DNA of 64,000 nt from Haloferax prahovense DSM 18310 (GTDB lineage Archaea > Halobacteriota > Halobacteria > Halobacteriales > Haloferacaceae): positions 1 to 64,000 of the forward strand of contig NZ_AOLG01000029.1 in assembly GCF_000336815.1 (NCBI RefSeq), written 5' to 3'. The first letter of the stretch is position 1; every line of letters starts with the position of its first letter. Below the pieces are notes generated by a model. The model made no database searches and had not been told where the DNA came from. It saw only the letters and a list, made by a program, of their open reading frames with translations. The position numbers and the translations under genes are program-made. This document shows positions 42,620 to 50,438 of the stretch, piece by piece.

Positions 42620-43436
42620 CGTCGGTCCCTCCGCGCTCGACGATTTCCGCGAGTTGGTCGAGTCGGTCGAGCATGTCGTTCGACGGGTCGTACTCCCGGA
42701 GGGTTTTCCCGTCGCGCCAGGCGCGACTGAACGCGATTCGGTGTCTGATTCCCGGCCCCTTGGAGTCGGGGTCGTCGAACAGGTCCGAGCGGGCGAACGG
42801 CGGGATGAACTGCTCGAAGGGGGAGTCTTCGAGGTCGCGGATGATGCGCTTTTCTTCGTTGTTTCCGGTGAGGTCGTTGGGGACGATAGCGAGGATGTCG
42901 AGGTCGACCTCGCGGCGAATCGGCCCGATTTGCTGTTCGAACATCCGCTCGAAGCCGCTCACGCTCGGCTCGCTCATGAGGAGCGGAACGACGACGTTCC
43001 CGGTTCCGATGAGCGCCGCGTCGGACAGCGGGCCGAGGCTCGGCGGCGAGTCGATGACGATGTAGTCGTAGTCGTCGTCCAACAGCGGGTCGACGATTCG
43101 GCGGCGGACCCAGAGCACGCCGAACGTCGAGTTCCGGACTCGGTCTTCGATGTCGTCGAGGTCGACGTGGGCGGGAAGCACGTCGAAGGCCTCGCGGTCG
43201 CGTATCACTTCGCGCACGTCCACGGGCTCGTCGTCGGTCAGCACGTCGCCGACGTTCGGCTCCGACGACTCGTAGGCGTCTTTCATCCCGACGCCCTCGG
43301 TCGCGTTCCCCTGCTGGTCGAGGTCGACTAAGAGCACGTCGCTCCCCCGCGCGGCGAGCGCGTCGGCGAGGTTGATGGCAATCGTCGTCTTTCCGACGCC
43401 GCCTTTCTGGAGAGAGACGCTCACGGCTCGCGACAT
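42612..43436 (-). CDS. parA: ParA/Soj family partition ATPase
   Basis: 274 residues. Deviant Walker A SLQKGGVGKTTIAINLA (second Lys present), LLVDLDQQGNATEGVG (A'), YIVIDSPPSLGPLSDAAL (Walker B). A standalone ATPase without N-terminal HTH (Soj/type Ib length). It moves DNA or protein cargo by ATP-driven nucleoid binding. Next to orc1, and followed by a repeat-rich gene-free region at 43437-43880 that is the natural centromere/operator candidate. Start at 43436 fits the family. Confidence 0.92.
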   Translation of the reverse strand: MSRAVSVSLQKGGVGKTTIAINLADALAARGSDVLLVDLDQQGNATEGVGMKDAYESSEPNVGDVLTDDEPVDVREVIRDREAFDVLPAHVDLDDIEDRVRNSTFGVLWVRRRIVDPLLDDDYDYIVIDSPPSLGPLSDAALIGTGNVVVPLLMSEPSVSGFERMFEQQIGPIRREVDLDILAIVPNDLTGNNEEKRIIRDLEDSPFEQFIPPFARSDLFDDPDSKGPGIRHRIAFSRAWRDGKTLREYDPSNDMLDRLDQLAEIVERGGTDDA

Positions 43437-43880
43437 CTATCGAGCCTCCTGCGGAGCGCGATGTTCACAAATTGTACACAGTCTACGCTGTGTCTGCTGT
43501 TTGAGCGGTGCAAACTCCGTCTGAACTGTGGACTGTGCGGACATTTGAGGGACTTGAACGGACCTTCCGCGGCGTACCACATAATTTTATCCACGACTTT
43601 TGAACCGTTGGGACTGCTTCTACATTCTATAATTTCTACAATGTCTACAAATTTTAAAAATTGTAAACTGTCGCCTGCCGGTATCCGGTGATTCGCCCGC
43701 GCTCTCGGTTTGTGGACCGTTTCAGCTTCGTCCGAGGCGTTCGGTTTCCGAACGCCGTTCGCGTTCTGCGAAGCTTTCACACTGTGCGAATCGTTCGCGG
43801 TGTAGACTACCTCAACACTCTACAACCTCTACAATTCATACAAATTTCACAATTTGTACAAATTGTACACAGCTCGAGAC
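43437..43880. repeat. Candidate centromere/operator array upstream of parA
   Basis: AT-rich, gene-free. ACAAATTGTACACAG occurs at 43467-43481 and 43858-43872. A perfect 18-bp palindrome ACAATTTGT/ACAAATTGT lies at 43849-43866, and a near-perfect 20-bp one (TACAAATTTT/AAAAATTGTA) at 43646-43665. TCTACAA occurs at 43635-43641, 43644-43650, 43819-43825 and 43828-43834. The arrangement resembles plasmid iteron/parS arrays and also covers the parA promoter. Confidence 0.65.
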
Positions 43881-44138
43881 CCGCAAGCGGTGCAAACTTC
43901 CCAGACGGCTTCAGATTCGCCCGCCGTTCGAACCGTTTGGACTGCTTCGCCAGTTCGCACTCTCTTCGCTGTCTCCACTGCGCTCGAAGTTCACGCTCTC
44001 CTCGCAGTCTGCACTGTCACCGCGGTTTACACCTTCCTCGCAGTCCGCCCGGTGTCGACTGTGCGAACTTCGTTCCGACCGTCGCGCGATTCAAACTGAA
44101 CCGAAGAAAGCGATATTCAGCGCCTCTCGCCCGCAGAT
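43881..44138. other. Gene-free stretch between the parA array and repeat 14
   Basis: GAACCGTTTGGACTGCTTC (43930-43948) repeats GAACCGTTGGGACTGCTTC (43602-43620) with one change. Otherwise moderate GC, with frames lacking halophilic composition. No gene seen. Confidence 0.45.
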
Positions 44139-44158
44139 ACTGCGGACACAGTGGTGTT
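44139..44158 (-). repeat. Origin repeat 14 (reverse), outlying copy
   Basis: ACTGCGGACA-CA-GTGGTGTT, next to the msrA stop and 2.1 kb from the rest of the array. Confidence 0.75.
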
Positions 44159-44173
44159 GTCCGCCGTCTCGGC

Positions 44174-44707
44174 TCAGTTGGCGAGTTTGTCGGCGAACTT
44201 CTCGCGGACCTTCTCGATTTTCGGGCTCGCGTGGAACTGGCAGTACGCGTCGTCGGGGTTCTTTTCGAAGTAGTCCTGATGGTACTCCTCGGCCTCGTAG
44301 AACGTCTCTAACGGGGCCAACTCCGTGACGACCTTGTCGTCGTACTCCTCGTCGAGGGCTTCGACGTAGGCCGACGCCTGTCGCTCCTGTTCGTCGTCGT
44401 GATAGAGGACGATAGAGCGGTATTGCGTTCCCACGTCGGGGCCCTGTCGGTTGAGCTGTGTCGGGTCGTGGACCGCAAAGAACACCTCGAGCAGTTCGTC
44501 GTAGCCGACGGCCACGGGGTCGTACTCCACCTGCACGACCTCGGCGTGGCCGGTGTTCCCCGAACAGACCTGCTCGTAGCTCGGATTCTCCGTCTTCCCG
44601 CCGGCGTAACCCGACGTGACTTCGCTGATTCCGTCGAGTTCCTTGAACGCGGCTTCGACGCACCAGAAACAGCCGCCGCCGAACGTCGCAGTCTGTGTGC
44701 TTCCCAT
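44174..44707 (-). CDS. msrA: Peptide-methionine (S)-S-oxide reductase
   Basis: 177 residues. Catalytic FGGGCFWCVEAAF (Cys13), substrate-binding YAGGKTENPSYEQVCSGNTGHAEVVQV and EYHQDYFEKNP. Repairs oxidised methionine in proteins using thioredoxin. The single-domain enzyme has the usual length. Monocistronic. Confidence 0.95.
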   Translation of the reverse strand: MGSTQTATFGGGCFWCVEAAFKELDGISEVTSGYAGGKTENPSYEQVCSGNTGHAEVVQVEYDPVAVGYDELLEVFFAVHDPTQLNRQGPDVGTQYRSIVLYHDDEQERQASAYVEALDEEYDDKVVTELAPLETFYEAEEYHQDYFEKNPDDAYCQFHASPKIEKVREKFADKLAN

Positions 44708-44896
44708 AGGCCCGGTTACGTCGCCGAGGAATTAAGCCCCGCGGCGGGGGCAGTCGCGGCCGAGGTCTGGTGCTCGCCGACGACCGCCGACCCACGCCGG
44801 CGCTCCGACGAGCGAGCCCCGGACGCGTCCGTGGGTTTTCCCGACCGGAGTGTACCCGAAGCCAACATTTAACCGGCCTGTCTGTCAGCAATTACT

Positions 44897-45301
44897 ATGG
44901 AAGATGTATTCGTCGCGAGGCTCATGTCCACGACCCTCCACACGGTCACCCCAGACACGCTCGTCGAAGACGCGGCGCAGTTGATACTGGACAACAACAT
45001 CAGCTCGGTCATCGTCGTCGACGAGGACAACCGGCTCGAAGGTATCCTGACGACGACCGACTTCGTCGACATCGTCGCGAAGAGCCAGCCGAAAGCGCAG
45101 ACGACCGTCGAGCGCTACATGACCACCGACGTGATTACCGCGGGAGCGCAGGACTCCATCGTCACCGTCGCGGAGTCGATGACCGAACACGGCTTTCACC
45201 ACATGCCCGTCGTCGACGACGAGGAGGGCGTCATCGGGATGATTACCACCTCGGACCTCGCGGCCTACCTCTCGCAGACCGGACAGCTGGCGCGGTCGTA
45301 A
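44897..45301 (+). CDS. CBS-domain pair protein
   Basis: 134 residues made of two CBS motifs: about 8-62 (VARLMSTTLHTVTPDTLVEDAAQLI ... GILTTTDFVD) and 72-128 (VERYMTTDVITAGAQDSIVTVAESM ... IGMITTSDLAAYL). CBS pairs bind adenine nucleotides and sense energy status. No effector domain is attached, so it would act in trans. TATA-like CATTTAAC lies about 25-30 nt upstream (leaderless). Confidence 0.9.
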   Translation: MEDVFVARLMSTTLHTVTPDTLVEDAAQLILDNNISSVIVVDEDNRLEGILTTTDFVDIVAKSQPKAQTTVERYMTTDVITAGAQDSIVTVAESMTEHGFHHMPVVDDEEGVIGMITTSDLAAYLSQTGQLARS

Positions 45302-45331
45302 CGCGGTCTTCCCCCTGCCGGCAACTCCGCG

Positions 45332-46207
45332 TTACTCTACCTGTTCGGAGAGGCTCTCGACGACACTCGCCAGCCGCGGGTCCGTCGCGTGGCCGTGGTG
45401 GACCGCCAGGGGCGAGACGCTCACCTCGCCGTCGACCATCGCGCGGCGGTCGCTCCCGACCGGATAGCGGTCGCGGTGTTCGTCGCCGAGCGGGAATGGG
45501 TTCTCGAAGCCGACGGCGTCGGGCCACGAAACGTCTTGGAGCCGGACGTAGACCTCGTCGTCGTCGAGGCCACCTTCGCGGTCGCCGTCCGGGAGTGCGC
45601 CGGCGTCGGCGTGGTGGTCGACCTGCTGGTCGTAGTCCGCGAAGGGGCGGGTCACGCGCATCCGGGGACTCGGCACGTCGGCGGGGGCGTTGACGTTCAG
45701 GAGGTCGACCTCGTCGAACACGTCGGTCCCGAAGACGCGCTCGGTCAGCGCACGGGCGACCCGGGCGGGGCGGGAGAAGTCGTACTCCTCGGGCGGGTGG
45801 CAGAAGAAATCCCGCGCGTGGTAGCTGGAGACGGCGATGGCGGGCGTCCCGAGGAACGCGGCCTCGACGCCCGCGCCGACGGTCCCCGACCGGCCGACCA
45901 CGTAGTTGCCCGCATTCGGACCGTCGTTGATACCGGAGACGACGATATCGAAGTCGGCGTCGAGGCCGCGGAGCCCGTAGGCGACGCAGTCGGCGGGGGT
46001 CCCTTCGAGGGCGTACCCCCACGGGTGGTCGCGGCGGACCGCGTGTTCGTTGCGGGCGCGGCCGACGCCGCTTTGATTCTCGGCGGGCGCGACGACGGTC
46101 ACGTCGCCGACGGCGGTGAGTTCCTCGCGCATGGCGGCGATGCCGGGCGCGTCGATGCCGTCGTCGTTGGTGAGGAGGATTCGAAGCGGAGACGAGGAGT
46201 CGGTCAT
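45332..46207 (-). CDS. surE: 5'-nucleotidase / survival protein SurE
   Basis: 291 residues. N-terminal ILLTNDDGIDAPGI (metal-binding Asp-Asp), APAENQSGVGRA (metal Asn) and VVSGINDGPNAGNYV (substrate loop) are the SurE motifs. Dephosphorylates nucleoside 5'-monophosphates and possibly polyphosphate. The chain is longer than bacterial SurE (about 250) because of an acidic C-terminal insertion near residues 200-240. A DUF6920 gene lies 30 bp upstream on the same strand. Confidence 0.92.
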   Translation of the reverse strand: MTDSSSPLRILLTNDDGIDAPGIAAMREELTAVGDVTVVAPAENQSGVGRARNEHAVRRDHPWGYALEGTPADCVAYGLRGLDADFDIVVSGINDGPNAGNYVVGRSGTVGAGVEAAFLGTPAIAVSSYHARDFFCHPPEEYDFSRPARVARALTERVFGTDVFDEVDLLNVNAPADVPSPRMRVTRPFADYDQQVDHHADAGALPDGDREGGLDDDEVYVRLQDVSWPDAVGFENPFPLGDEHRDRYPVGSDRRAMVDGEVSVSPLAVHHGHATDPRLASVVESLSEQVE

Positions 46208-46237
46208 CTAGTCGTGGGTTTCTGTCGGTCGTCGTAG

Positions 46238-47170
46238 CTATTCCGGATTCGGACTCAGAGAGGTATTCGACCGCCGCGTCGCCGTCGGCAGCGGGTCGTA
46301 CTCCGCGTCGTCGATGGTCGCCCGCCAGTACGGCAGGTCGCCCGGCGGGAGGTTCCACGCCACCTCGGCCGCCGTGGGCACGCGCATCCCGTCCACTTCG
46401 CGGTAGTCGCTGAAGTATCCCGTCCACGGGCACCGCTCGTACTCGCCGTCCCCCGTGTCGCGCCACCGGTCCGCGGTGACGCGCACTACCTCGTCGTTCT
46501 CGTCGAAGTGGAACACGACGGTCGCGGTCGACCCGCGATACTCGAGCGTCGCGCGGGCCGAGCGGTCGTCTCTCGGTTCCCACCTGACGCCGTGGCCGGG
46601 GAGGAACGCGGTCGGGAACCAGACCATCTCGGCGAGGTAGCGGGCGAGTTCACCCTCGTCCAACTCCGGCGACGGCGGGGCGTCCGCGACGGTGACCACC
46701 GAAAGTAGCTTCGCCTCTAGCGACCCCGCACCGCCGACGAAGGCGTCCACGACTCGAATCGGAAGGAACGGCGCGAGGTCGATTCGGGCGTCCCAGACGA
46801 ACCCCGGCGGGTCGACCGTGTAGTGTTGGGTCGCGGTCATCGGCTTCCACGGCGAGTCCGCGTCGCCGAGTCTGAACGCCCCCGTCTGGCGGAGCCGGAC
46901 CGACTGAACCCGGCGGGGCTCGCCCGGTAGCACGCGTTCGAGATACCGGCGAACTGGGGCGGGCAGGCCGCTGAGGTCGGCCTCGTCGAGCGTCTCTCCG
47001 TTCTCAGTGTCGCCCGTGGTCGTTTCGGCGTGTTCTCGCTGGAGTACGTCGAGCAGTCGCGCGGCCGTACCGTCGGTTCGCGCCCGAACCGCGGCGAGGA
47101 GAGCGCCGACAGCAAGAACACCGACGACAATCGCGATGCCGAGTCGTCCGGGGGTTCGCGTCCGTGACAT
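46238..47170 (-). CDS. DUF6920/DUF6544 family protein, membrane-anchored
   Basis: 310 residues. One N-terminal hydrophobic helix (LGIAIVVGVLAVGALLAAVRA) acts as anchor. The family core runs from LPAPVRRYLERVLPG through VRLRQTGAFRLG, PWKPMTATQHYTVDPPGFVWDARI and VDGMRVPTAAEVAW, a lipocalin- or LolA-like beta domain. Function unknown. Upstream of surE on the same strand, 30 bp apart. Confidence 0.78.
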   Translation of the reverse strand: MSRTRTPGRLGIAIVVGVLAVGALLAAVRARTDGTAARLLDVLQREHAETTTGDTENGETLDEADLSGLPAPVRRYLERVLPGEPRRVQSVRLRQTGAFRLGDADSPWKPMTATQHYTVDPPGFVWDARIDLAPFLPIRVVDAFVGGAGSLEAKLLSVVTVADAPPSPELDEGELARYLAEMVWFPTAFLPGHGVRWEPRDDRSARATLEYRGSTATVVFHFDENDEVVRVTADRWRDTGDGEYERCPWTGYFSDYREVDGMRVPTAAEVAWNLPPGDLPYWRATIDDAEYDPLPTATRRSNTSLSPNPE

Positions 47171-47637
47171 ACCGGACGATACGCGAGAGACGAATATGAG
47201 TCTCGTCGTGACTCTCGCGGACTGACACTGGCCGCCTTCGGGCCGCGGGCGAACCGTCGCTAACGACGCCTCCCCGGATTTCTGTCAACGGTTCGTCCAC
47301 AAAATCGAGATACTCACGAACGCGTGAATATAATTCAAACGATGACTTTATGTAATTAAGTTCGTACTAACGAACGAATGCGCACCGAACCGATGCGGCC
47401 GGCACGCCGGGCACCCGCCGCCATCGCGGTTAATCTCCCGTTAATTCGTCTGTTTTCGGCAGATTCGACTCCGTCGTGGTCGACGGCTCCTCGGTCTTCG
47501 ACCGCCACGACGGCCGCGAGCGATGCGGGTCGTCGCCTCCCCCGGTCCGCCTTCTCTACTCGCCGTCGTACTTCCTCGAGAGCGCGCCCCGACTGTCACG
47601 CCGACCGACCTGTCTCCCCAAGCGAGGTGGGCGTTGC
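47171..47637. other. Intergenic stretch with inverted repeat, no clear gene
   Basis: Around 47328-47360 it is AT-rich with TATA-like sequences (GAATATAATTC, TTTATGTAATTAAG), followed by the inverted repeat GTTCGT-ACTA-ACGAAC at 47360-47375. An 87-codon frame from 47378 ends in a GTGA overlap with the wHTH gene but is Arg/Ser-rich with weak codon bias; more likely a long leader. Confidence 0.45.
47360..47375. promoter_or_regulatory. Inverted repeat in the promoter of the 47638 wHTH gene
   Basis: GTTCGT-ACTA-ACGAAC, perfect 6-bp arms with 4-bp spacer, just after an AT-rich TATA-like stretch. Plausible operator, perhaps for the adjacent wHTH protein. Confidence 0.4.
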
Positions 47638-47934
47638 GTGAGCCACGTCGGTGAGACCGACGACGTGCCGTGGGACGACGTGGGCTTCGTCATCAGCTCT
47701 CGCTACCGGGTCTCGGTCCTCGATAGGCTCTCCGAGGGGCCGGCGACGCCGACGCAAATCGCCACCGACTCCGAGAGCGCGGTCGCTCACGTCTCGCGGG
47801 CGCTGCAGGAACTCAGAGACCGCTCGCTCGTGGAACTCCTCGTTCCGGAACAGCGTCGAAAAGGGCGGGTGTACGGCATCACCGACGACGCCGAGAACAT
47901 CTGGGACGTCATCCAGACACAGCAGATGACGTGA
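47638..47934 (+). CDS. Small winged-helix (ArsR/MarR-like) regulator
   Basis: 98 residues from a GTG at 47638 (MSHVGETDDVPWDDVGFVISS). wHTH core: YRVSVLDRLSEGPATPTQIATDSESAVAHVSRALQELRDRSLVE, in parts LDRLSEGPATPTQIA then HVSRALQELRDRSLVELL, and a wing KGRVYGITDDAENIW. One domain, no ligand domain. The long upstream leader with an inverted repeat suggests autoregulation. An in-frame ATG at 47476 would add basic non-homologous sequence. Confidence 0.8.
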   Translation: MSHVGETDDVPWDDVGFVISSRYRVSVLDRLSEGPATPTQIATDSESAVAHVSRALQELRDRSLVELLVPEQRRKGRVYGITDDAENIWDVIQTQQMT

Positions 47935-47992
47935 CTGCGGCCGTCTCGCAGTTTTCTCACGGACGGTGCGGCGCGTCGTGCGACCCGGTGAT

Positions 47993-49030
47993 TCACTTCG
48001 TCGCGATTCGCTCCGTCCCCTTGTTCAGGAGCTGGTAGGTCCGCTTGGCGAGGTTCATCCCGACGCCGGTCGACTCGACGACGTAGTACGGGACGAGTTC
48101 GCCGCCGAACTTCGACTTGTAGTTGCAGAGCCGCTCCGTGTTCGCGCCGACGAGGTCGTACTTCGTGACCGACGCGAGCGCCTCGTCCTCGACGATGTCC
48201 TCGATGATGGTCCAGTGGAGCAGGCTGTTGATGCTGACCCCGTCGTACTCGCCGCGCGCGCCGCCGAGCCAGAAGTAGCCCACCTCGTCCGAGAAGGGGA
48301 CGATCATCCCGCTGAGGTACTTGCCGTCTGGGTCGCGGGCGACGTACACGCGACACCGGTCGCCGAGGTTCTCGACCAGCGACTCGACGAACTCCCACGG
48401 CATCCCGAACGGTTCGTCCTGTTCGTCGTACCGTGAGACCACGTCGTCGTAGACGACGCGAGCGCCGTCGAGCCCCTCGTCCGCGATGGTGATGTCGAGT
48501 TCGCGCGCCTGTCGAATCTCGCGGCGGAGGCTGCTGCTGAACTGGGCCTGTATCTCGTCGAGCGAGCGCCCGCCGAGGTCGAGCCGGTAGGTGAAAGCGG
48601 GCTTGACCGCGAAGCCGGTCCATTCGAACGGGCGAGGGTCGAGGTACGCCGGCGAACACAGCAGGCGGACGAACGTCCGGTTCGAGCGGATGCCGAGTTC
48701 CTCGACCACGAGGTCGGCGAACTCGCGGTTCACCGACTCGTAGGCGCTCTGTTTCGGGCTGTTCGGCATCATCACCGGGCCGATGTACGGAATCGCCATC
48801 GCCGGCGGCGGTGAGACGACGACCCGTCCGAGCGGGTTTCGGCGGACGAACGTCGGGAACAGCGCGACCGGTTCTTGGCCCTTGAAGACGCCGAACAGGT
48901 GCATTTCGCCGTCGAAGTGCTCGTCGATAGCGGCGAGCACCGCGGGGGTGTGGAAGACTTCGGTGCCAGACGAGGGGAGCGCGGCTCCCCACTCGTCGAG
49001 GCTCAGGGGTTCGATACGGAGTTGTGACAT
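47993..49030 (-). CDS. FemAB-like GNAT-fold acyltransferase (1)
   Basis: 345 residues, double-GNAT layout: FHTPAVLAAIDEHFDGEMHL, then SSSLRREIRQARELDITIAD and YFWLGGARGEYDGVSINSLLHW, ending YDLVGANTERLCNYKSKFGGELVPYY. The FemAB/BioF2 family transfers aminoacyl or acyl groups onto glycans or lipids. No membrane segment. Close paralogue of the neighbour at 49083. Relatives occur in exopolysaccharide clusters together with polysaccharide deacetylases, as here. Confidence 0.8.
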   Translation of the reverse strand: MSQLRIEPLSLDEWGAALPSSGTEVFHTPAVLAAIDEHFDGEMHLFGVFKGQEPVALFPTFVRRNPLGRVVVSPPPAMAIPYIGPVMMPNSPKQSAYESVNREFADLVVEELGIRSNRTFVRLLCSPAYLDPRPFEWTGFAVKPAFTYRLDLGGRSLDEIQAQFSSSLRREIRQARELDITIADEGLDGARVVYDDVVSRYDEQDEPFGMPWEFVESLVENLGDRCRVYVARDPDGKYLSGMIVPFSDEVGYFWLGGARGEYDGVSINSLLHWTIIEDIVEDEALASVTKYDLVGANTERLCNYKSKFGGELVPYYVVESTGVGMNLAKRTYQLLNKGTERIATK

Positions 49031-49082
49031 GTGTCGTAGTCGTGTAATTGGATGGTCGTCGGGCGGTACGTCGGGCGGGTCG

Positions 49083-50171
49083 TCACCGGTGGAGGAACCC
49101 CGAGACGAGTCGCGACGGGAGGCTCGTCCCGTTTCCCCGGGACAACATCTCGATGCCGGGTCCGAGACGGCTCTTGTACAGGTGCGCGATGGTTCTGACC
49201 GGGAGCGCGCCGTGCTCGATTTGGTAGAACGTGACGAGTTCGGGGTTGTACTTGCTCTTGTAGCGGTTGAGCCGGCGGTTGTTCGCGCCGACGAGGTCGT
49301 AGCGGCGCATCCCGGCGGCCATGCCGTCGCGCATGATGCGCCAGTCCAGCAGGTCGTTCACGTCGATGCCGAAGTCCCGCTGGGGCCGGACGCCGCCGAG
49401 CCAGCGGTAGAGCGTGTCCCCGTACTGGAGGACGAGAATCCCGCTCACAAACGTCCCGTCGTACCGGAAGACGTAGGGCCGGACCTGCCCTGCCGGGAGC
49501 GAGTCGTACAGGTCCATGACGAACTGCGGCGGCACGTCGAACGACAGGTCCTGTTCCTCGTAGCGGTCTTTGACCAGCGTGATAATCGAACAGATGTCGT
49601 CGCGGTCGCCCTCCTCGATACCCGAGACGAGCTTTCGACCGTCGCGGATGTTCCGTCGGGCGCTCCGGCTGAACGACATGAGGAGGTCCTCTTCGCCCCG
49701 GGTCAGGTCGACGTTGTAGGTGTACTTCGGCGACACGTCGCAGCCGCTCCACAGGAACGTCCGCATGTCGGTGTAGTAGTCGCCGACGCGGACGTGCGTG
49801 TAGTTCGGGCCGATGTGTTCGTCCAGCCACTCGGTACAGCCGTCGATGAACTGGTTGCGGCGGCGCTCGAACTTCCGGCTCTTGATGTTGCCGGCGTCGA
49901 GCATCACGGGCCCGAGATAGGGGACGCCGATGTGCGGCGGCGGCGAGAACGCCGTCTTGACCAGTCCCTTCCGAATCTCGAAGACGGGGAACAGGCCGAC
50001 CGGCTCTTCGGTCTTGAAGCCGACGAGCAGGTGGAGCTTCGAGTTCGAGTACTTCGCCTGGAGCCGCAGCGCCTCGTACTGGTGAAAGAGGCTCGCCTGA
50101 CTCGACCGCTCGACGTACGTGTCCCACTCGTCGCGGTCGCGGTGGTCGAACTCGGTAATCTCGATGGTCAT
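49083..50171 (-). CDS. FemAB-like GNAT-fold acyltransferase (2)
   Basis: 362 residues from the ATG at 50171. Same architecture as the 47993 gene: LFHQYEALRLQAKYSNSKLHLLVGF, SFSRSARRNIRDGRKLVSGI, LYRWLGGVRPQRDFGIDVNDLLDW, DLVGANNRRLNRYKSKYNPELVTFY. Upstream, 225 nt before the start, is the ATAACAAA element (50393-50400). Probably adds acyl or aminoacyl groups to the surface glycan; substrate unknown. Confidence 0.8.
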   Translation of the reverse strand: MTIEITEFDHRDRDEWDTYVERSSQASLFHQYEALRLQAKYSNSKLHLLVGFKTEEPVGLFPVFEIRKGLVKTAFSPPPHIGVPYLGPVMLDAGNIKSRKFERRRNQFIDGCTEWLDEHIGPNYTHVRVGDYYTDMRTFLWSGCDVSPKYTYNVDLTRGEEDLLMSFSRSARRNIRDGRKLVSGIEEGDRDDICSIITLVKDRYEEQDLSFDVPPQFVMDLYDSLPAGQVRPYVFRYDGTFVSGILVLQYGDTLYRWLGGVRPQRDFGIDVNDLLDWRIMRDGMAAGMRRYDLVGANNRRLNRYKSKYNPELVTFYQIEHGALPVRTIAHLYKSRLGPGIEMLSRGNGTSLPSRLVSGFLHR

Positions 50172-50438
50172 GGGCTGAGGGGTGAAGGGAGTTCGTACTG
50201 CATCCGTTGCCACCGACAACGCCGGCTGTGGTCGACGCGTCCGGTCCGGCCGGCCCGACCGTACCGACCGAAATCAGCCGACTCACCCGCCGACTCTGCG
50301 GCCCCGTAAATCGACCCGCGATTCGGTCGGGCCGCGTCAGCGTGTATCATTCGAAAAGACATTCTCGAACTACTGTGACGGGAGGATGGGGATTTGTTAT
50401 GAAGCGACTAGCCGGCGTTCGCGCCGGCCTGCCTCCCG
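50172..50438. other. Leader/promoter region before the second FemAB gene
   Basis: 267 bp, GC-rich, no gene. It contains ATAACAAA (minus strand, 50393-50400) close to the 3' end of the 50439 gene, implying a leader of about 200 nt if it is the promoter. Confidence 0.45.
50393..50400 (-). promoter_or_regulatory. Recurrent ATAACAAA element (glycan cluster copy 1)
   Basis: ATAACAAA followed by TCCCC on the minus strand, upstream of FemAB gene 2. Confidence 0.5.

Noticed and set aside
38719..44158. The dispersed 23-bp repeats as a CRISPR array or IS ends
   Set aside because: Spacing is irregular, both orientations occur, no cas genes or transposase are present, and they centre on orc1.
43688..44311. 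Plus-strand frame of about 200 codons through the repeat region and into msrA
   Set aside because: Basic, Ser/Arg/His-rich, no codon bias, and overlaps repeats plus a real gene in antisense.
47378..47641. 87-codon frame ending in a GTGA overlap with the wHTH gene
   Set aside because: Composition (Arg, Ser, Ala, Thr) and mixed third positions do not look haloarchaeal; kept only as a possible leader peptide.
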